Assembly (NCBI GenBank): GCA_003254885.1
Contig: QANT01003718.1
Coordinates: 1-64,000, forward strand
Source: Purshia tridentata
Lineage: Eukaryota; Streptophyta; Magnoliopsida; Rosales; Rosaceae
Direction: 5' to 3'
Length of the DNA: 64,000 nucleotides
Below are positions 1 to 11,684 of the stretch, piece by piece. Numbering within the stretch: the first letter of the stretch is position 1; each line of letters opens with the position of its first letter. The notes under the pieces are model-generated. The model worked only from the letters and a program-made list of their open reading frames with translations. It searched no databases and was not told where the DNA came from. The translations under genes were made by a program, and so were the position numbers.

Positions 1-231
1 CTAGATAATCTTAAATGTTTTAATTAAATATGTCTAAACAGATATTATCTTTCATTTTAAAAATTAATTTATATTGATTATCTTAATTTTAAGAGATAAT
101 CTAAGTCAAAATTTTAAAAAGTTTATTTTTTAGACCTCAGTCTAAAAAATTAGATTTAAGTATTAATTTAAATTTTTATATAATTTTAGTCTGAATGATC
201 CTTCAAAATTAGACCTATTTCTAATTATTCC
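1..231. repeat. Interspersed repeat, copy A (cut by window edge)
   Basis: This AT-rich stretch matches 26458-26688 in the same orientation over its whole length with only scattered substitutions and small indels. Similarity stops near the words ctaattattcc, so that is probably the right-hand end of the element. The left part lies outside the window. In the other copy, DNA to the left holds a strong hairpin and AT-rich sequence. No coding potential is visible. It is probably a non-autonomous transposon or an LTR fragment; the class is not determined. Confidence 0.75.
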
Positions 232-1427
232 TGGAATAAATGAGACCTTGAATATCTTGATCCCAGTACTACTGTGCAGTTGGTTTTTGTCTAACTCCAA
301 TATTTACCCAACACAATACATCACATAACATTTAAAGGGCTTTTTTTAGTTATAGTCCTTTTTAAAACCTGAAAGCCATCAATGTCTGGGCCCATAGGGA
401 TTAAATGGTACCTCTTTTGAGACCCTGAAATGATCAACAATTTACAGTTTGAAAAAGCTGCTTGTGGAATTGGAGGGTTGTGAACCTCACCATGTGCAGC
501 AATTATCATTGTACCATAAGCAGATGAAAGCTAGCTCCTTATAGTATATAAGGACAACGCAAATAGGCTCATAGCCATACCATTATAAGTACCTAGCGCT
601 TGAAAATGGTTGTTGAACACATAACAAAAGACAAAGGACATTGCAAAAATAAAGCATATTCTTTAATTACTTTGTACCTGAAAGTTGCAACCAAGATCCT
701 GAACTTTTGTTATTCTGTATGTTTCACATCTTAATCGTGCAATAGCACACTAGGTTACACCAACTCTTGTCCTTGGCTAGATTAATGAGGGAAAGAATAT
801 TATTTATGCTCTTTTACTCTACAAGGAGGAACCTCATCTCTTGCAATGGTGAGTCTCATTAGAAACTATTATTCTGGTAAATGAATAGATACATTAACAA
901 AACAAAAACAAAAGCAAAATAGAGTGAAATTTCTGTTAGCCTTGACAAATGTAAATTTCACTAGAATGGTTTTTACTAGGCGGCTGCAGTTTATAATGTA
1001 TACAAAGCTGAACCTGTTTAGTGTTTGGGGAAAGCATTTACTTGAATTTGTATCCGCAGCACCATTAATGTTGAGACTGAAACTATATGGTTAATCGTAA
1101 TTTGTAACTTTAAATAATATACATATGAATGTTCCTGGGCTTTTATTCAAAAAAGAGGCACCTTTTTCAAATTTCATATAGAAAGATGAACACAGATCAT
1201 GTTAGTTGTGATTTCTCCTCAAAAAACATACACAGGAGTCTATGTGGGAAAAGAGAAACCACCTATGATGTCCAATGACTTGACATGTACAAAAAAGTAG
1301 ATAGTAAATAGGTTATAAGATGAATAAATTAGCTTCCTCTTCCAATTTGTGTTTCACTATGTTGAGTTCTACCAAGAAAGACGGTCCTCTGGAGCAAGAA
1401 CTCGTTCACCAGACACCAGCAGTCTGT
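232..1427. other. Intergenic DNA and 3' flank of the RING ligase gene
   Basis: No open frame here resembles a known protein. The last few hundred bases before 1427 are likely the 3' untranslated region of the minus-strand RING gene. The small minus-strand frame at 321-509 has no recognisable domain. Confidence 0.5.
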
Positions 1428-4400
1428 CTAATAATCCATGTGTGCCTTCACGACATCCACAATTGGAGCTCGACATACTGGACATTTTCCGCTATTCCAT
1501 TGCAACTCATGAGCACACTTGAGGCAGGTACACATGTGTCCACACCTGTAAAATGAGAAATGGTATCTCACAAGATGAGTACAGCCAACTCAAATGAAGA
1601 TTTGAATACAGATGGGAAACCTAACTTCACAAGCAAGAAAGTACCTATAAAAAAGTGAGTCCACTTTCACTTCATGGCAAATGCAACAATTGCCTTTCTT
1701 TGGTAATCCACTAGAGGACCTTTTGCCCCCTACTTGACCTGTAATGCAGTTCCATAGTTTATTGTCAAGAAACTGGAAGAAAATAAGGAGTAAAGAAGAA
1801 CTGATCTGAAGCCATGATTTAGGTTGGAACAGAAAAGAATTTCAACACAAACCTGAGCGAACTTGTTGCTTGATGGATTGTTGCAATGTCATTTGCATGT
1901 CAACGCAGCTCTTTACTGTTTTTCGTAGCTCAGACATCTCATGATAGAGTTGCTCCATATGCCCTCTCAGATCGTAAATGAGTTCCATTTCCTGAAAGTT
2001 GAGCAGTGTTATCTAGATTGACCAGTAGCTTAAGAACTCAATACTGAGGTAACTTTAGAAGAAAAATATGTTTAACTCACAATTGAAGGATGATTGGGGG
2101 CGGAAGAATGTTGCCGATGATTCTGGTGGTAATATTGAGATGGTGAATATTGCTGACCGTTTTGATAGTAAGATTGAGATGGTGAATGTTGGGGTGGAGA
2201 GGGTGAATGTCGTGGTGGAGAGGGTGAATGTCGGGGTTGAGATAGTGAATGTCGAAGTGGAGATAAGGAAGCAGCTCGATCAGAATCATCCCCAACTTCA
2301 TTATCTCGATAACTCCATGTTGTCAGCTGAGATGGTGAAGGCTGTGATGATGTGCATTGGTCAAAATAGTCACTGGCTTCTTGATATTGACCACTAATCA
2401 GGCTGCCTGCTTCATCATCATCTTCTTCTTCTGTCATGTACTCCTCTTCTTGGTCTTCTTGTTCTTGCACATGTTCTTCTTCGTTACTAGCTGCTGGACG
2501 CTTGCGTTGTTGTAAGAAAGACATCAATGGATCCATTCTATCTTGGTTGCTCTCCTCATCTTCCCCTTCTTGACTGTCATCTGGGTGTGTTTGCCTTCCT
2601 AAGCGAGACGTCATCAATCTGTCAATTTTTTCTCGGAAGTCACTAGCAAGAAAATTTGATACTGTTCTTCTGCATAGATCAATGGAAAATTCAAATTAGT
2701 GAAATATAGAATAATAATTATACTATTTCTGGAAGTTATTATTTTTTTATTATAAGTTCATGCCCCACTTTTCAAGTTTACATAAGTTTACCCTACTCTT
2801 CATTTATATATTGTAAATACCTTTCAATAAGTTGGCGTATTTCCCTTTTTCCCGAGTTGGAGTCAAGCATCTCTTGGTACCATGCTTTCCTGAGGTCTTC
2901 CCAGTAGCTCCGTGGGCGAGAAATCTCATTGATCCAGTCATAACTAGTTTCTCCATAGTACTCGTAATCATCCTCTAGTTGTTCTGCTATCTCATTCTCA
3001 TCCCAACCAACTAAGTATGTGGTTGTATCCGGGGTTTCTTGTGAATCAAGGCTTCTGTCCACTGAAATTGTTCCTTGCCAGGTGACTTCTGAACTGGGGC
3101 TGGCTTCATGAAGATCTTCACTAGCATGCAGCAAGGTGTCTGTAGCCACTTGACTTTCTTCTTGGCAGGTGACTTCTAAAGCCGGGCTGGCTTTTTCTTG
3201 AAGATTTTCACTAGCATGCAGTGAGGTGTTTCTAGCCACTAAACTTGTTTCTTGCCAGGTGACTTCTGAACTTGGGCTGGCTTCTTCATGAAGATCTTCA
3301 CTAGCATGTGGCAAGCTGTTTCTAGCCACCAAACTTGTTCCTTGCCAGGTTACTTTTGACCTTGTGATGGCTTCATCATGAAGATCTTCACGAGCATGTG
3401 GTAAGGCATTTATAGCCACTGAACTTGTTCCCTGCCAGGTGACTTTTGAACTGGGGCTGGCTTCTTCATGAAGGTCTTCACCAGCATGTGGCAATGGGTT
3501 CTGTACTGGGGTTGTATTCTGCTGCTCAATAATATTAACTTCACGATTAGGAGTGTTTTGACTAGGCTTATTGGAGAAGGAGGAATTTTCTGTCTGTATA
3601 CTGCTGTTATTTGCACTTCCCCTATGAAGGCTTCTTGGAATAGCTGCATCACTCTGGGTTGTTGAGCCCTGCTCAACACCAGTGCTAAATTTCTCCCTGA
3701 ATTTAAGCCATAATCAATGTTAATCAAAAGCACAGAGTGTTATCATTGGTTCCAAAGTCCAAACATTAGGTAGGCTACAAAATTTCAATTGTGTCAAAAT
3801 CAGTGCAACAAAGACTTGTCACATGATTTTCTTTTTCCAATGGGACACATCAAATTAAATATTTAAAATTGAACGAGTAAAGCAATGACAGCTTTTCTGA
3901 TGTACCCTCTTCTTTTCCATGGCCTGGAGAAAGTAAAGCGGATGACAGCTAAAAAAGTTTAAAACTTTCTGAAGCTTAAACCGAAGAATAGGCACCTCAT
4001 GAATTCTTACAAATTTTGTGTGACCTCAAGCTCTTTTCCTAAACTAAGCATTTCTAAAATCAGAATTTATACATTCATTGAACTAACTGCACTGCTTTTG
4101 ATTATATTCCTCAATGCTTTTGTGTCAATGAAGAGAAAGATCATTGTAGAGAGTACCAAGTGGTCCTCCACTGTTCATTATGGTCATCAATGAAGCACCT
4201 CTGGTTTGAGTTATATGAGTGCAGTAACCGGTAATACTCTATGAACAATCTGTGTTTCAAATAGGACACGTTTTTATCATTAAAAAAAAATGATTGAGTG
4301 ATATATAGTCTTTAAAGCGTGGCGTAACTGAACACAACTTGGTTCATTGAAAGGCTTAACATATACAAACATCACATTCTACTTGCTAATATTTAAAAAG

Positions 4401-6008
4401 CTACCAAACAATTATGTATTCTTTAAATCCCGGCTTCATTATATCCTTCTATAAAAGTCATTTAAGACTTTGAAACTTCACCTAATTGAAAATTTTAACT
4501 TGTATAACATTGAAAGCAAGCACATGCCACATTACTATTCGTTTTCATGTACCACAGAGCACCCACCAAACACCTGATACTTGCATTTTGATGCACAGAC
4601 TTGAAACAGTAAGCCAACAATTAGGACAATCGCAAAACAGTTAAATCATTTTCATATGCAAAAACTAAAGCAATTCCAGATTCAAACGCACATGGATTAT
4701 ACCTGAGATGCATGATGTTAGACCCTTGTGACAATTTCTTCACTCGAGATGTTGCTGGTTGTAGGCGTGGAACCACGACTGACATCATGCCCCGTTGTAG
4801 CAGTTTAAGCCGAAGCATTGACTGCATACAAACATAGCACAAAGTAAAATAAATATCCAGACAATGTAACTTTTATTTTGGAATATTTGTGTGGAAATGG
4901 ATGAGTAAAGCACCTGAATGCGTCCTCGATGTGAAAACCTTGAAACTGCTCTGAGGTCCACAAGTGTGTCGATCTCCCTATGCCGGTCACGCTCCATGTG
5001 CATAAGCAAATCAGAAAATGCCTGCCTGCCCCTGATTATCCTCGGCGAGCTTATGACCTGAGAGAACCCTCTGTGCTGCTCTGTTTGATCAAAACCAGAG
5101 CACCTCTGTTCTCTAGACAGCGGTGCAATGAGACTGGAATGATGAATATCATGATCATTATCATCACTGGAAGAGGATGGCAATGGACTCTGTGCCGTCA
5201 ATCTCTTAATAATGTCCGCGACTCTAACCTTCTCTCTTTCTCTTTCGCTTGCATCAGACTGTGAGTCCTCAAAGGAATCCTCAATTACCGGGCTGGCGTC
5301 ATAATGTTCATCAACAGAGTCCCCTGCCTCAGATCCTCTTGATGGGTGTTGTTCTTCCAAACTGGAAGCATTGGAAGCATTGGAAACAATGGGAACATTG
5401 TGAACATTCTCAATCTCAAAGCTCAGTCCAGAGTTAGACCTGCTTGTCTCTGTGGCATTGCCATTGGGAGAGCAACTCATTTTGAAACTGTTTGATTGGT
5501 TCAGCCTCTTCTCCCATATCTGAACAAGAGAAGAAGCTCCAACTCCAAGATTGGAAATCTCTGCCAAGCTATCTGTTCGGGGCAGAGAGTCTTCCCTAGA
5601 AGTCGATGTCCTCGATGATGAAGGAGCTGAATTGGGTACTGACAACACCTCTGCTTCTTGGCTCTGCTGCCTCTTCTCCACCTCTGCCTGGGCAATCTCA
5701 ATGGCCATGTCTTTACCTTTTCGAAGGGCAGCCCATCGATCAAGAACTCGCGAATGCCTCAGGCTCATAGGCGAAGGAGAGCCATCATCTCTTTCAAAAC
5801 ACTTGTTGATTTGGTTCTGGGAGGAGTCGTTTTCATTGGAGTCAGAGACTGAAATGCAGGGCTGGAGGTGACCACCCCTAACCAAGCTCTTGAGGTTCTT
5901 CTGAAACAGGGCTTGGGTGGCTCTGGCATTGCTCTCTCTGCACCTGTCTCTCCGGTTGTGATCCCTCAGAATACAACCAAACGGTGCATCGACTTGTGAT
6001 GATGCCAT
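1428..6008 (-). CDS. RING-type E3 ubiquitin ligase, large plant-specific family
   Basis: Seven exons on the minus strand: 4914-6008, 4703-4821, 2821-3696, 2081-2669, 1853-1991, 1645-1738 and 1428-1545. They total 3030 nt, or 1009 residues. The protein starts [20 protein letters not shown]; an in-frame ATG 25 codons upstream (6083) is less family-like. The N-terminal half is Ser-rich and probably disordered. The middle has five tandem 30-residue repeats, then a Trp-rich segment ([21 protein letters not shown]), an acidic stretch, Ser-Pro-His repeats and a predicted coiled coil ([19 protein letters not shown]). The C-terminus is a C3HC4 [24 protein letters not shown], then CLKCAHELQ and CPVCRAP, ending DVVKAHMDY. 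All eight zinc ligands are present. The layout resembles Arabidopsis At5g04460/At2g27950-type RING proteins, an assignment from memory. It should transfer ubiquitin with an E2; the substrate is unknown. Confidence 0.88.
3058..3494 (-). repeat. Five-copy 90-bp coding tandem repeat in the RING ligase
   Basis: Within exon 3, five consecutive units of 30, 30, 30, 30 and 29 residues follow the pattern [20 protein letters not shown] plus [10 protein letters not shown]. At DNA level the recurrent word is a variant of cttcatgaagatcttcacta, spaced 90, 90, 90 and 87 bp apart. Units 1-3 are closest to consensus; unit 4 ([20 protein letters not shown]) has diverged most. All length changes keep the frame, so the array is under coding constraint. 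Confidence 0.9.
3697..4702 (-). other. Intron 2 of the RING ligase gene
   Basis: This 1.0-kb GT-AG intron separates the short exon 4703-4821 from the repeat-bearing exon. The plus-strand frame at 3999-4193 inside it has no recognisable domain. I see no transposon or RNA gene in it. Confidence 0.7.
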
Positions 6009-8292
6009 CTTTTTTCGATGTGTTTCAAAATTCTGATGCAAATTGCTCTGTGCAAAACTCTCACACACGCACACAGTCTTCAATGTCTAATCATCGTGGA
6101 GAGACTGAAATCGAAACGCATAAAAGGAATTGAGGAACCCATTATCTAAAGAAAATGAGGGTGGTGAGGGGATTGAAACCCAGAAATCAATCTCACAAAT
6201 TCTGTACGTCAAGAGAGGAATCTGTCTTTTAGAATTCGAAGATCCCAGAGACTCTGAGAGGGAACAGAACACAAGCCACTGGTTTTACACGCAAACAGAG
6301 GAGCTATTTTAGGCCTAAACACAATTTCTCAACCACTAGAAACACCTCGTACCCGTTTTTCTTTTGCCTATTTTTAGAACACCCTTTTGTAACCACCAAG
6401 ACTCAGACACAGCGAGAGACACAGAGAGAGAGAGAGAGAGAGAGAAACACAGACTTGGCCTATGCTAATATGCTCTGGTGGTCTTTTAGAAAAGGAAAAA
6501 TATGAAATATTTGTTTGTGTGTTTGTTTTCAAATGGGGAAATCAATGACTCAAAATTGTAGTAAGCTATCTATATTGATTCAATGAAGAAGATGAAACAG
6601 AGGAGGTTACTAATAAAACAGTGAGAGAGAGTTTGGTGAGGAAAAGAAGGGATTGAAGAAGAGAGAGACGTTGGGTTTTAGCCGTTGAGAATGTGGGGTC
6701 AAGTGTGCAATCTATGGTTAACCCAAAAGCTCATTTCAGACGTTAGTTTATGAGAGCGTCTCAACACAAAAACAGATCGTCCGAAACCGATTCATTCTAC
6801 CTCTTTTCTTTTTACTTGAATTTTAGCCTAAAATTCTTTGTGCAAAAAAAAAAAAAAATCTAACTTTTTTATTATATCTTAAAATATACAAACAAAATTC
6901 TTAAATTTATGTTATACAACTTAGATTAAAGTCAAACATATCAGATTAAGTATAGGATCCAAATTCAATCCAAAAATTCTGGATTCCTTTCCTTTTTTCT
7001 TAATATTTGTTATGATCTGCCTTTAATAGTTATAGCAATAATTCATTACGTTACCATTTTGAAACACTAACTAGCCTTTGATTTGAGCCAATGGTTTTAT
7101 CTAATTCCACCTTTGAATTTTGTTAAGTCCCAACTTAAATGCCAATTTCGGAGTCCAAATTCAACGTTCCCTCCAATTCTGAGTTATTGTTTCTTATTTA
7201 TTTTATTTTCTTACCCTTTTAATTTTTGGGTTGAGATTTTGCTACATTTTTAAAACGTCCCCATGCAATGTAGCACAGATAATATACCATATAGTTGTTT
7301 TTAACTTGTTATAAAGAATATTGGTGTTATATATTTTTAACATGTTGTTTGTAATCATCAATTTTTTGGTGCAGAAATGTTTTTTGTTTTGTTTGAATTA
7401 CATAAATGTTTGAACAATCATAAAACGTAAGGGTTAATATTAATAAGATGGTGGGTGTAGGTGGCTATTCATTAGTATCTCCAAAGTACAAAGAAGGGGT
7501 GTTACCTTTAATTTAATGAAATTTAATGACTAATATTCACTTAGAATGGTCAACAAGTGAGGCAATTCAAGAAAATAAAAAAGAAGAAGCATCACTATTT
7601 TTGGCCATAGCTAACCATTAATGAAAGAAAAAGACCCATTTTAGATTAATTTTTTTAATTTTAAGGGTATGATCTATTTTACAAGAGCTTAAGTTTAGCT
7701 TTCAATTCAGCATCATGGAACAACCAATCTCATATAAATTTAACAGGTAGATAAGAAGTATGTACTCAAAATAGGTGGCAAACTTAGATTCATTAATGGC
7801 ATATAATGACAATATTGGATAAATAGTCAATAGTCAATAGCCATTAGTCTACATTTTAGGCCAATATTGATGTCTAATCTGATCATGCTATTGACTGATG
7901 ATCTTATGGCTCTCTGGGCAGCTGGCAATCAGTCACATTGTAAAGCCATGAAAGTCAAAAAAGTAGATCAAGGACCCAGCAATTAATTTTTTACAACATC
8001 CATCGTTAGAAACTTAAATATATATATATATATATATAAAGGGTTATGCAAATTTGTAATTTTTATAGTATCATGTTGTTAAAAAATTATAGATGGTCAA
8101 TCATGTTATTGAATATTCAGAGTAAAATTTGGTAACAAAAAATGAGGTACATAAATTTTTAGGCATGGAATCCGGAAGTCAATTTTTGGTTTGGTGGATT
8201 TACTTCAATCTAATATATCATTGAGTAGACAAAACTAGTTTGGTGAAACTTCTTGTGTTATATATTTGGTGGATGTGGATGATATGGCTATC

Positions 8293-8349
<57 letters not shown>

Positions 8350-8902
8350 NTTCTTTGTGGAAATGCTGAATTTATCAGCTTTGAGTTACAAACTTACACA
8401 TTTAATTGTGGTTATTAAAACTTCACCTAGAATAATAAAATAGTACAATTTTAGTTAGCTGCCTTCGAAACACTTTTTTAAGGGTTATTTGGTCTCAACT
8501 CCCATTAAAAAAAGAAGAAGAGAGAAATAAAAAGACTATATGGTCTCAACAAACACGTATCTATTTTTGCCTTTCATTCCTAATTTAAATAAAAAAAGTA
8601 ATTTTTTTCAATTTTCAGAAATATGATTTTGACATTCCAAAAATTGCTTACCGCACTCCGTTACACTCTAAAAATCGAATAAAATACTCGGTGTATATTT
8701 ACTTATATATTTTTCTCACAGTGACTATACACCGTGAATATTGGTAAGTCTTTTCCCTAAAAATCATAATACATGAGGAGTGCTTAAAAGCGTTTTTGGA
8801 GTGACCAAATCATCTTCCTCTGTTAAGTTGATCACTTTCTATTGCAATTATAATTTGTAGAGGAAGAGAACAGTAAACCAGTGAGAGAGCAAAGCTGCGA
8901 AG
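6009..8902. other. 5' leader and promoter of the RING gene; shared intergenic DNA
   Basis: The first few hundred bases are probably the RING gene's 5' leader and promoter. They include a GA dinucleotide run at about 6427-6445, which reads CT on the gene strand. Further on the DNA is AT-rich, with an AT microsatellite near 8019-8038 and a poly-T tract ending in an undetermined base at 8296-8350. The last 100 bases are the probable leader of the plus-strand gene at 8903. No other gene is visible. Confidence 0.5.
8296..8350. repeat. Poly-T tract with an N
   Basis: Fifty-four consecutive T residues are followed by the only ambiguous base I noticed in the window (8350), then more T. This is either a real homopolymer, such as the A-tail of a retroposed sequence on the minus strand, or an assembly join. 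The true length is unreliable. Confidence 0.85.
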
Positions 8903-10785
8903 ATGCCGATAAGTACGACGATGGTCGGAGCCCTATTGGGATTGGGCACCCAGATGTACTCCAACGCCCTCCGCAAGCTGCCTTACATGCGCCGTAACAT
9001 CTCTTTCTTTCTCTTCGAATTGTTTTCATTCTTATTCATTTCTCTGGTCATTCACTCATTCACTCATTCACTCACTCACAAACCCTAACCCAAATCGATG
9101 TCCAATGATCCGATTCAGATCCATGGGAGCACGTACTGGGCATGGGACTCGGGGCCGTGTTCGTAAACCAGCTCGTCAAATGGGACGAGAAGCTCAAAGA
9201 GGACCTCGATAAGATGCTCGACAAGGCCAAGGCCGCCAACGAGCGCCGTTACATTGGTATGGGTATTCTTTTCCGACCCATTTCTTATCTTTTGGAACCC
9301 ATTTTAAAGTTTCAAAATTTCATTTCAGTTCTCATCAATCATGGCTCGTACATGTAAATTGTAACAACCCTGAAACTCCATTTGTGTTTTGGGTTCAATT
9401 TTTAAGCTGGGTTAGCTTAGTTCATTTTGATAGGATTTGTGAAATTTCAAACAGACTATTAGTAATCTTAAAACGCATGTGTCTTGTGAGTGGGCTATGG
9501 AGAGAGATGAAAGAAAGTACGGTTTTTTAGGTGGTTATTGCTGTTAAGTGTGGTTTGTGGGAGGTCAAATTTGAACATTTTGTATGTACAAAGGTCCAAG
9601 GATATTAAGGTGACATATTGTCCCTCATTTTCCCTCTACCTCAAAGTTGGCTGCACCTTATTAAAGGGGAAGCTTATAGAAATGTGAACTGAACAGACTA
9701 TTTCGGTATTTCGAACCAGCAAATCCCAGTGGGCCATCTGAACTCCGAACATCATGCCAAGGTCTAATATTGGCCTATCAGGTTACTAGATAATCTTACT
9801 GATTATGGAGTCTAGGAATGGTTATCCCCTCAGTTACCTTTACTTCTTTCATTTTATGCCAAGGAATATAGAGAATGGTTTTTTTACCCTGTCTTTTTAA
9901 TCCAGTCATCTAGTTCATTGTGTGACTTATTATATGCTTCAAAGGCAAAGATTAAAAAAATTGCGCATTTGATCAACATGCTAGGATCTTAGGACTGTGA
10001 AAGGCCTAGTATAAGGAGTCCTGATTTGTAGATTATTTTTGGTCACTTAACCTAAATAGTTTGACAACTTAATTTTATTGGCCATCTTTTGCTATATAAT
10101 TTCTCTGTTCTTGTTGAGTCTTCTTATTGATAAGCATAGTTTCTTAATTGATTATGGGCCAAAATAAACTTTTGTTTATGTTTATGTATTGGTTTTGCTT
10201 GTTATGCCAATGATATGGTTTCAAGTTTGGTCCTGTAAGCTTTGTTGTGTTGGGCTAGACTATGGTTAAATGCCATGATCTTACTTGTAAGCCATTTTGG
10301 GTCTTGGAGAAACATCTTACAAGTGCTTCCTAATCCCTTCATCCCTTTCGGTTTCCTTAAAAAGAATTGTGGGAGGTTCCTACAAGAAAATCCTCAAACA
10401 CTGTACCCATGAAATGATGTGGATTTTGCCCTCCATGCCCTTCCATACCTTTTATCTGCCAGATTCATAATCATGATTTCCAATTTACCTTAACCCATAA
10501 GTTCTTAGTAATATCCCTATTACCCTCGTTAACAGTTTTCCTAAGTCATAACTCTATTACGCCCTCAAGCGTCAACAGTTTTCTTTCTTAATTGACTTTG
10601 ATGAATAATTTAATTCAATTGGTAGTCTTTTTCTTCTATTTTTTCATTAGTTCAGGAAGTAAAACTGTAAAAGAAGCTGCAATTTTTTTGATCTAAATTG
10701 TTCAAACTTATCTCTCATCTCATCTGACTATTTTTTTCTCCTCAATATTTCTTTTTCATCTGCAGACGAGGATGATGATTATTAG
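8903..10785 (+). CDS. Small mitochondrial protein, probable complex I ESSS-type subunit
   Basis: Three exons, 8903-8993, 9119-9256 and 10766-10785, join in frame to give 82 residues. The final exon encodes only the tail DEDDDY and stop after a 1.5-kb intron. The protein begins MPISTTMVGALLGLGTQMYS, continues ALRKLPYMRHPWEHVLGMGL, has one short hydrophobic segment (about residues 36-48) and then a charged helix, WDEKLKEDLDKMLDKAKAAN. I recognise this as a short, highly conserved plant protein annotated in Arabidopsis (At2g42310/At3g57785) as the ESSS subunit of NADH:ubiquinone oxidoreductase; that match is from memory. If right, it sits in the membrane arm of mitochondrial complex I. Exon boundaries are well supported by frame and by AGGT-like junctions. 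Confidence 0.8.
9257..10765 (+). other. Long intron 2 of the small complex I-type gene
   Basis: This 1509-bp GT-AG intron is far longer than the 249-nt coding sequence it interrupts. It is AT-rich and ends in a good polypyrimidine tract before tgcag. No open frame, transposon terminus or RNA gene was recognised in it. Confidence 0.75.
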
Positions 10786-11684
10786 CTTGTGTCTCGGTGT
10801 GCTGTGGCATGTTCAGACAGGATCCATGTTGTTCTAAGGGACTGTTGGGCCTTCAAGTTATAGGCACTGTTTGTTTTTAATTTAATGTTGATATGTTGCA
10901 AGGCTGTAAAAGCTTTCCCATTTTTCTGACCTTTTTGTGATGCTTAAGCTTTGAAATGCTTTCATATTGCAAAGGTGAATGCAGTGTCTAGTGCATTATT
11001 AATAAATGTAAGAATTCAGTACTCCTACTCCTAGCTCTGTCTTCTTTGTGAAGTGATTTGGTCCATCAACAAAATATTTATCTCAAATAGGAATGACCCG
11101 TTTATTAGAGCTTTTAGAAACAGTTAGACCAACTTTGCACCTAAAACAAAAGAAGAAACAGTTTTTTTTCTGGTCGAAAAAAAGAAAGGAAACAGTTGAC
11201 CCACTGTTTTGTTTGTTTCTAGATGTCGGTTGTGAATTGTTATAGAAAGATACTAGTTCCTCTGAGTGTTCACTTTCGGGAGTAATGGACTAATTACAGT
11301 GATCTGCAGCAACTACAGCTTAAATTATAGCGCTTTAATTCGACTGTACAGCCTGTAATTGGTGTTTTGAATACGAAATCAGTCTCTAATTACATAATAA
11401 GAGGCTTCCCGTATCGGTGCTATAGTGGAAAGTGGTTGTATAAAGACCAAAAAACACAACATAAACCACTCAATGGAAAGGTATGCAAGCGCAGACAATT
11501 TTAATCACCCGGCACAAAATTATAAACATAAACCACTCAGAAACATACATTTTCTGGTTCTTGCTGCTGCTAACAAAATGACTGCAACAATGCTGCATAA
11601 TAGTTTCTAAACCTAAAAACTAAAACCCCGTGTATTTATTCTGATATAGACTTTCATCGATCTTTTGAAACATGATTTCATTAG
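10786..11684. other. Convergent 3' flanks
   Basis: The region lies between the 3' ends of a plus-strand and a minus-strand gene. An aataaa-type signal near 11000 fits polyadenylation of the plus-strand gene. The part near 11400-11684 is probably the 3' untranslated region of the receptor kinase. No other gene is visible. Confidence 0.5.

Noticed and set aside
2068-2397. Plus-strand open frame with repeats of VNVGVE
   Set aside because: It lies exactly opposite the Ser-Pro-His repeats of the RING gene exon; the apparent repeats are the antisense shadow.
8240-8443. Open frame with a long run of phenylalanine
   Set aside because: It is produced by the poly-T tract and includes an undetermined residue; no protein family is suggested.
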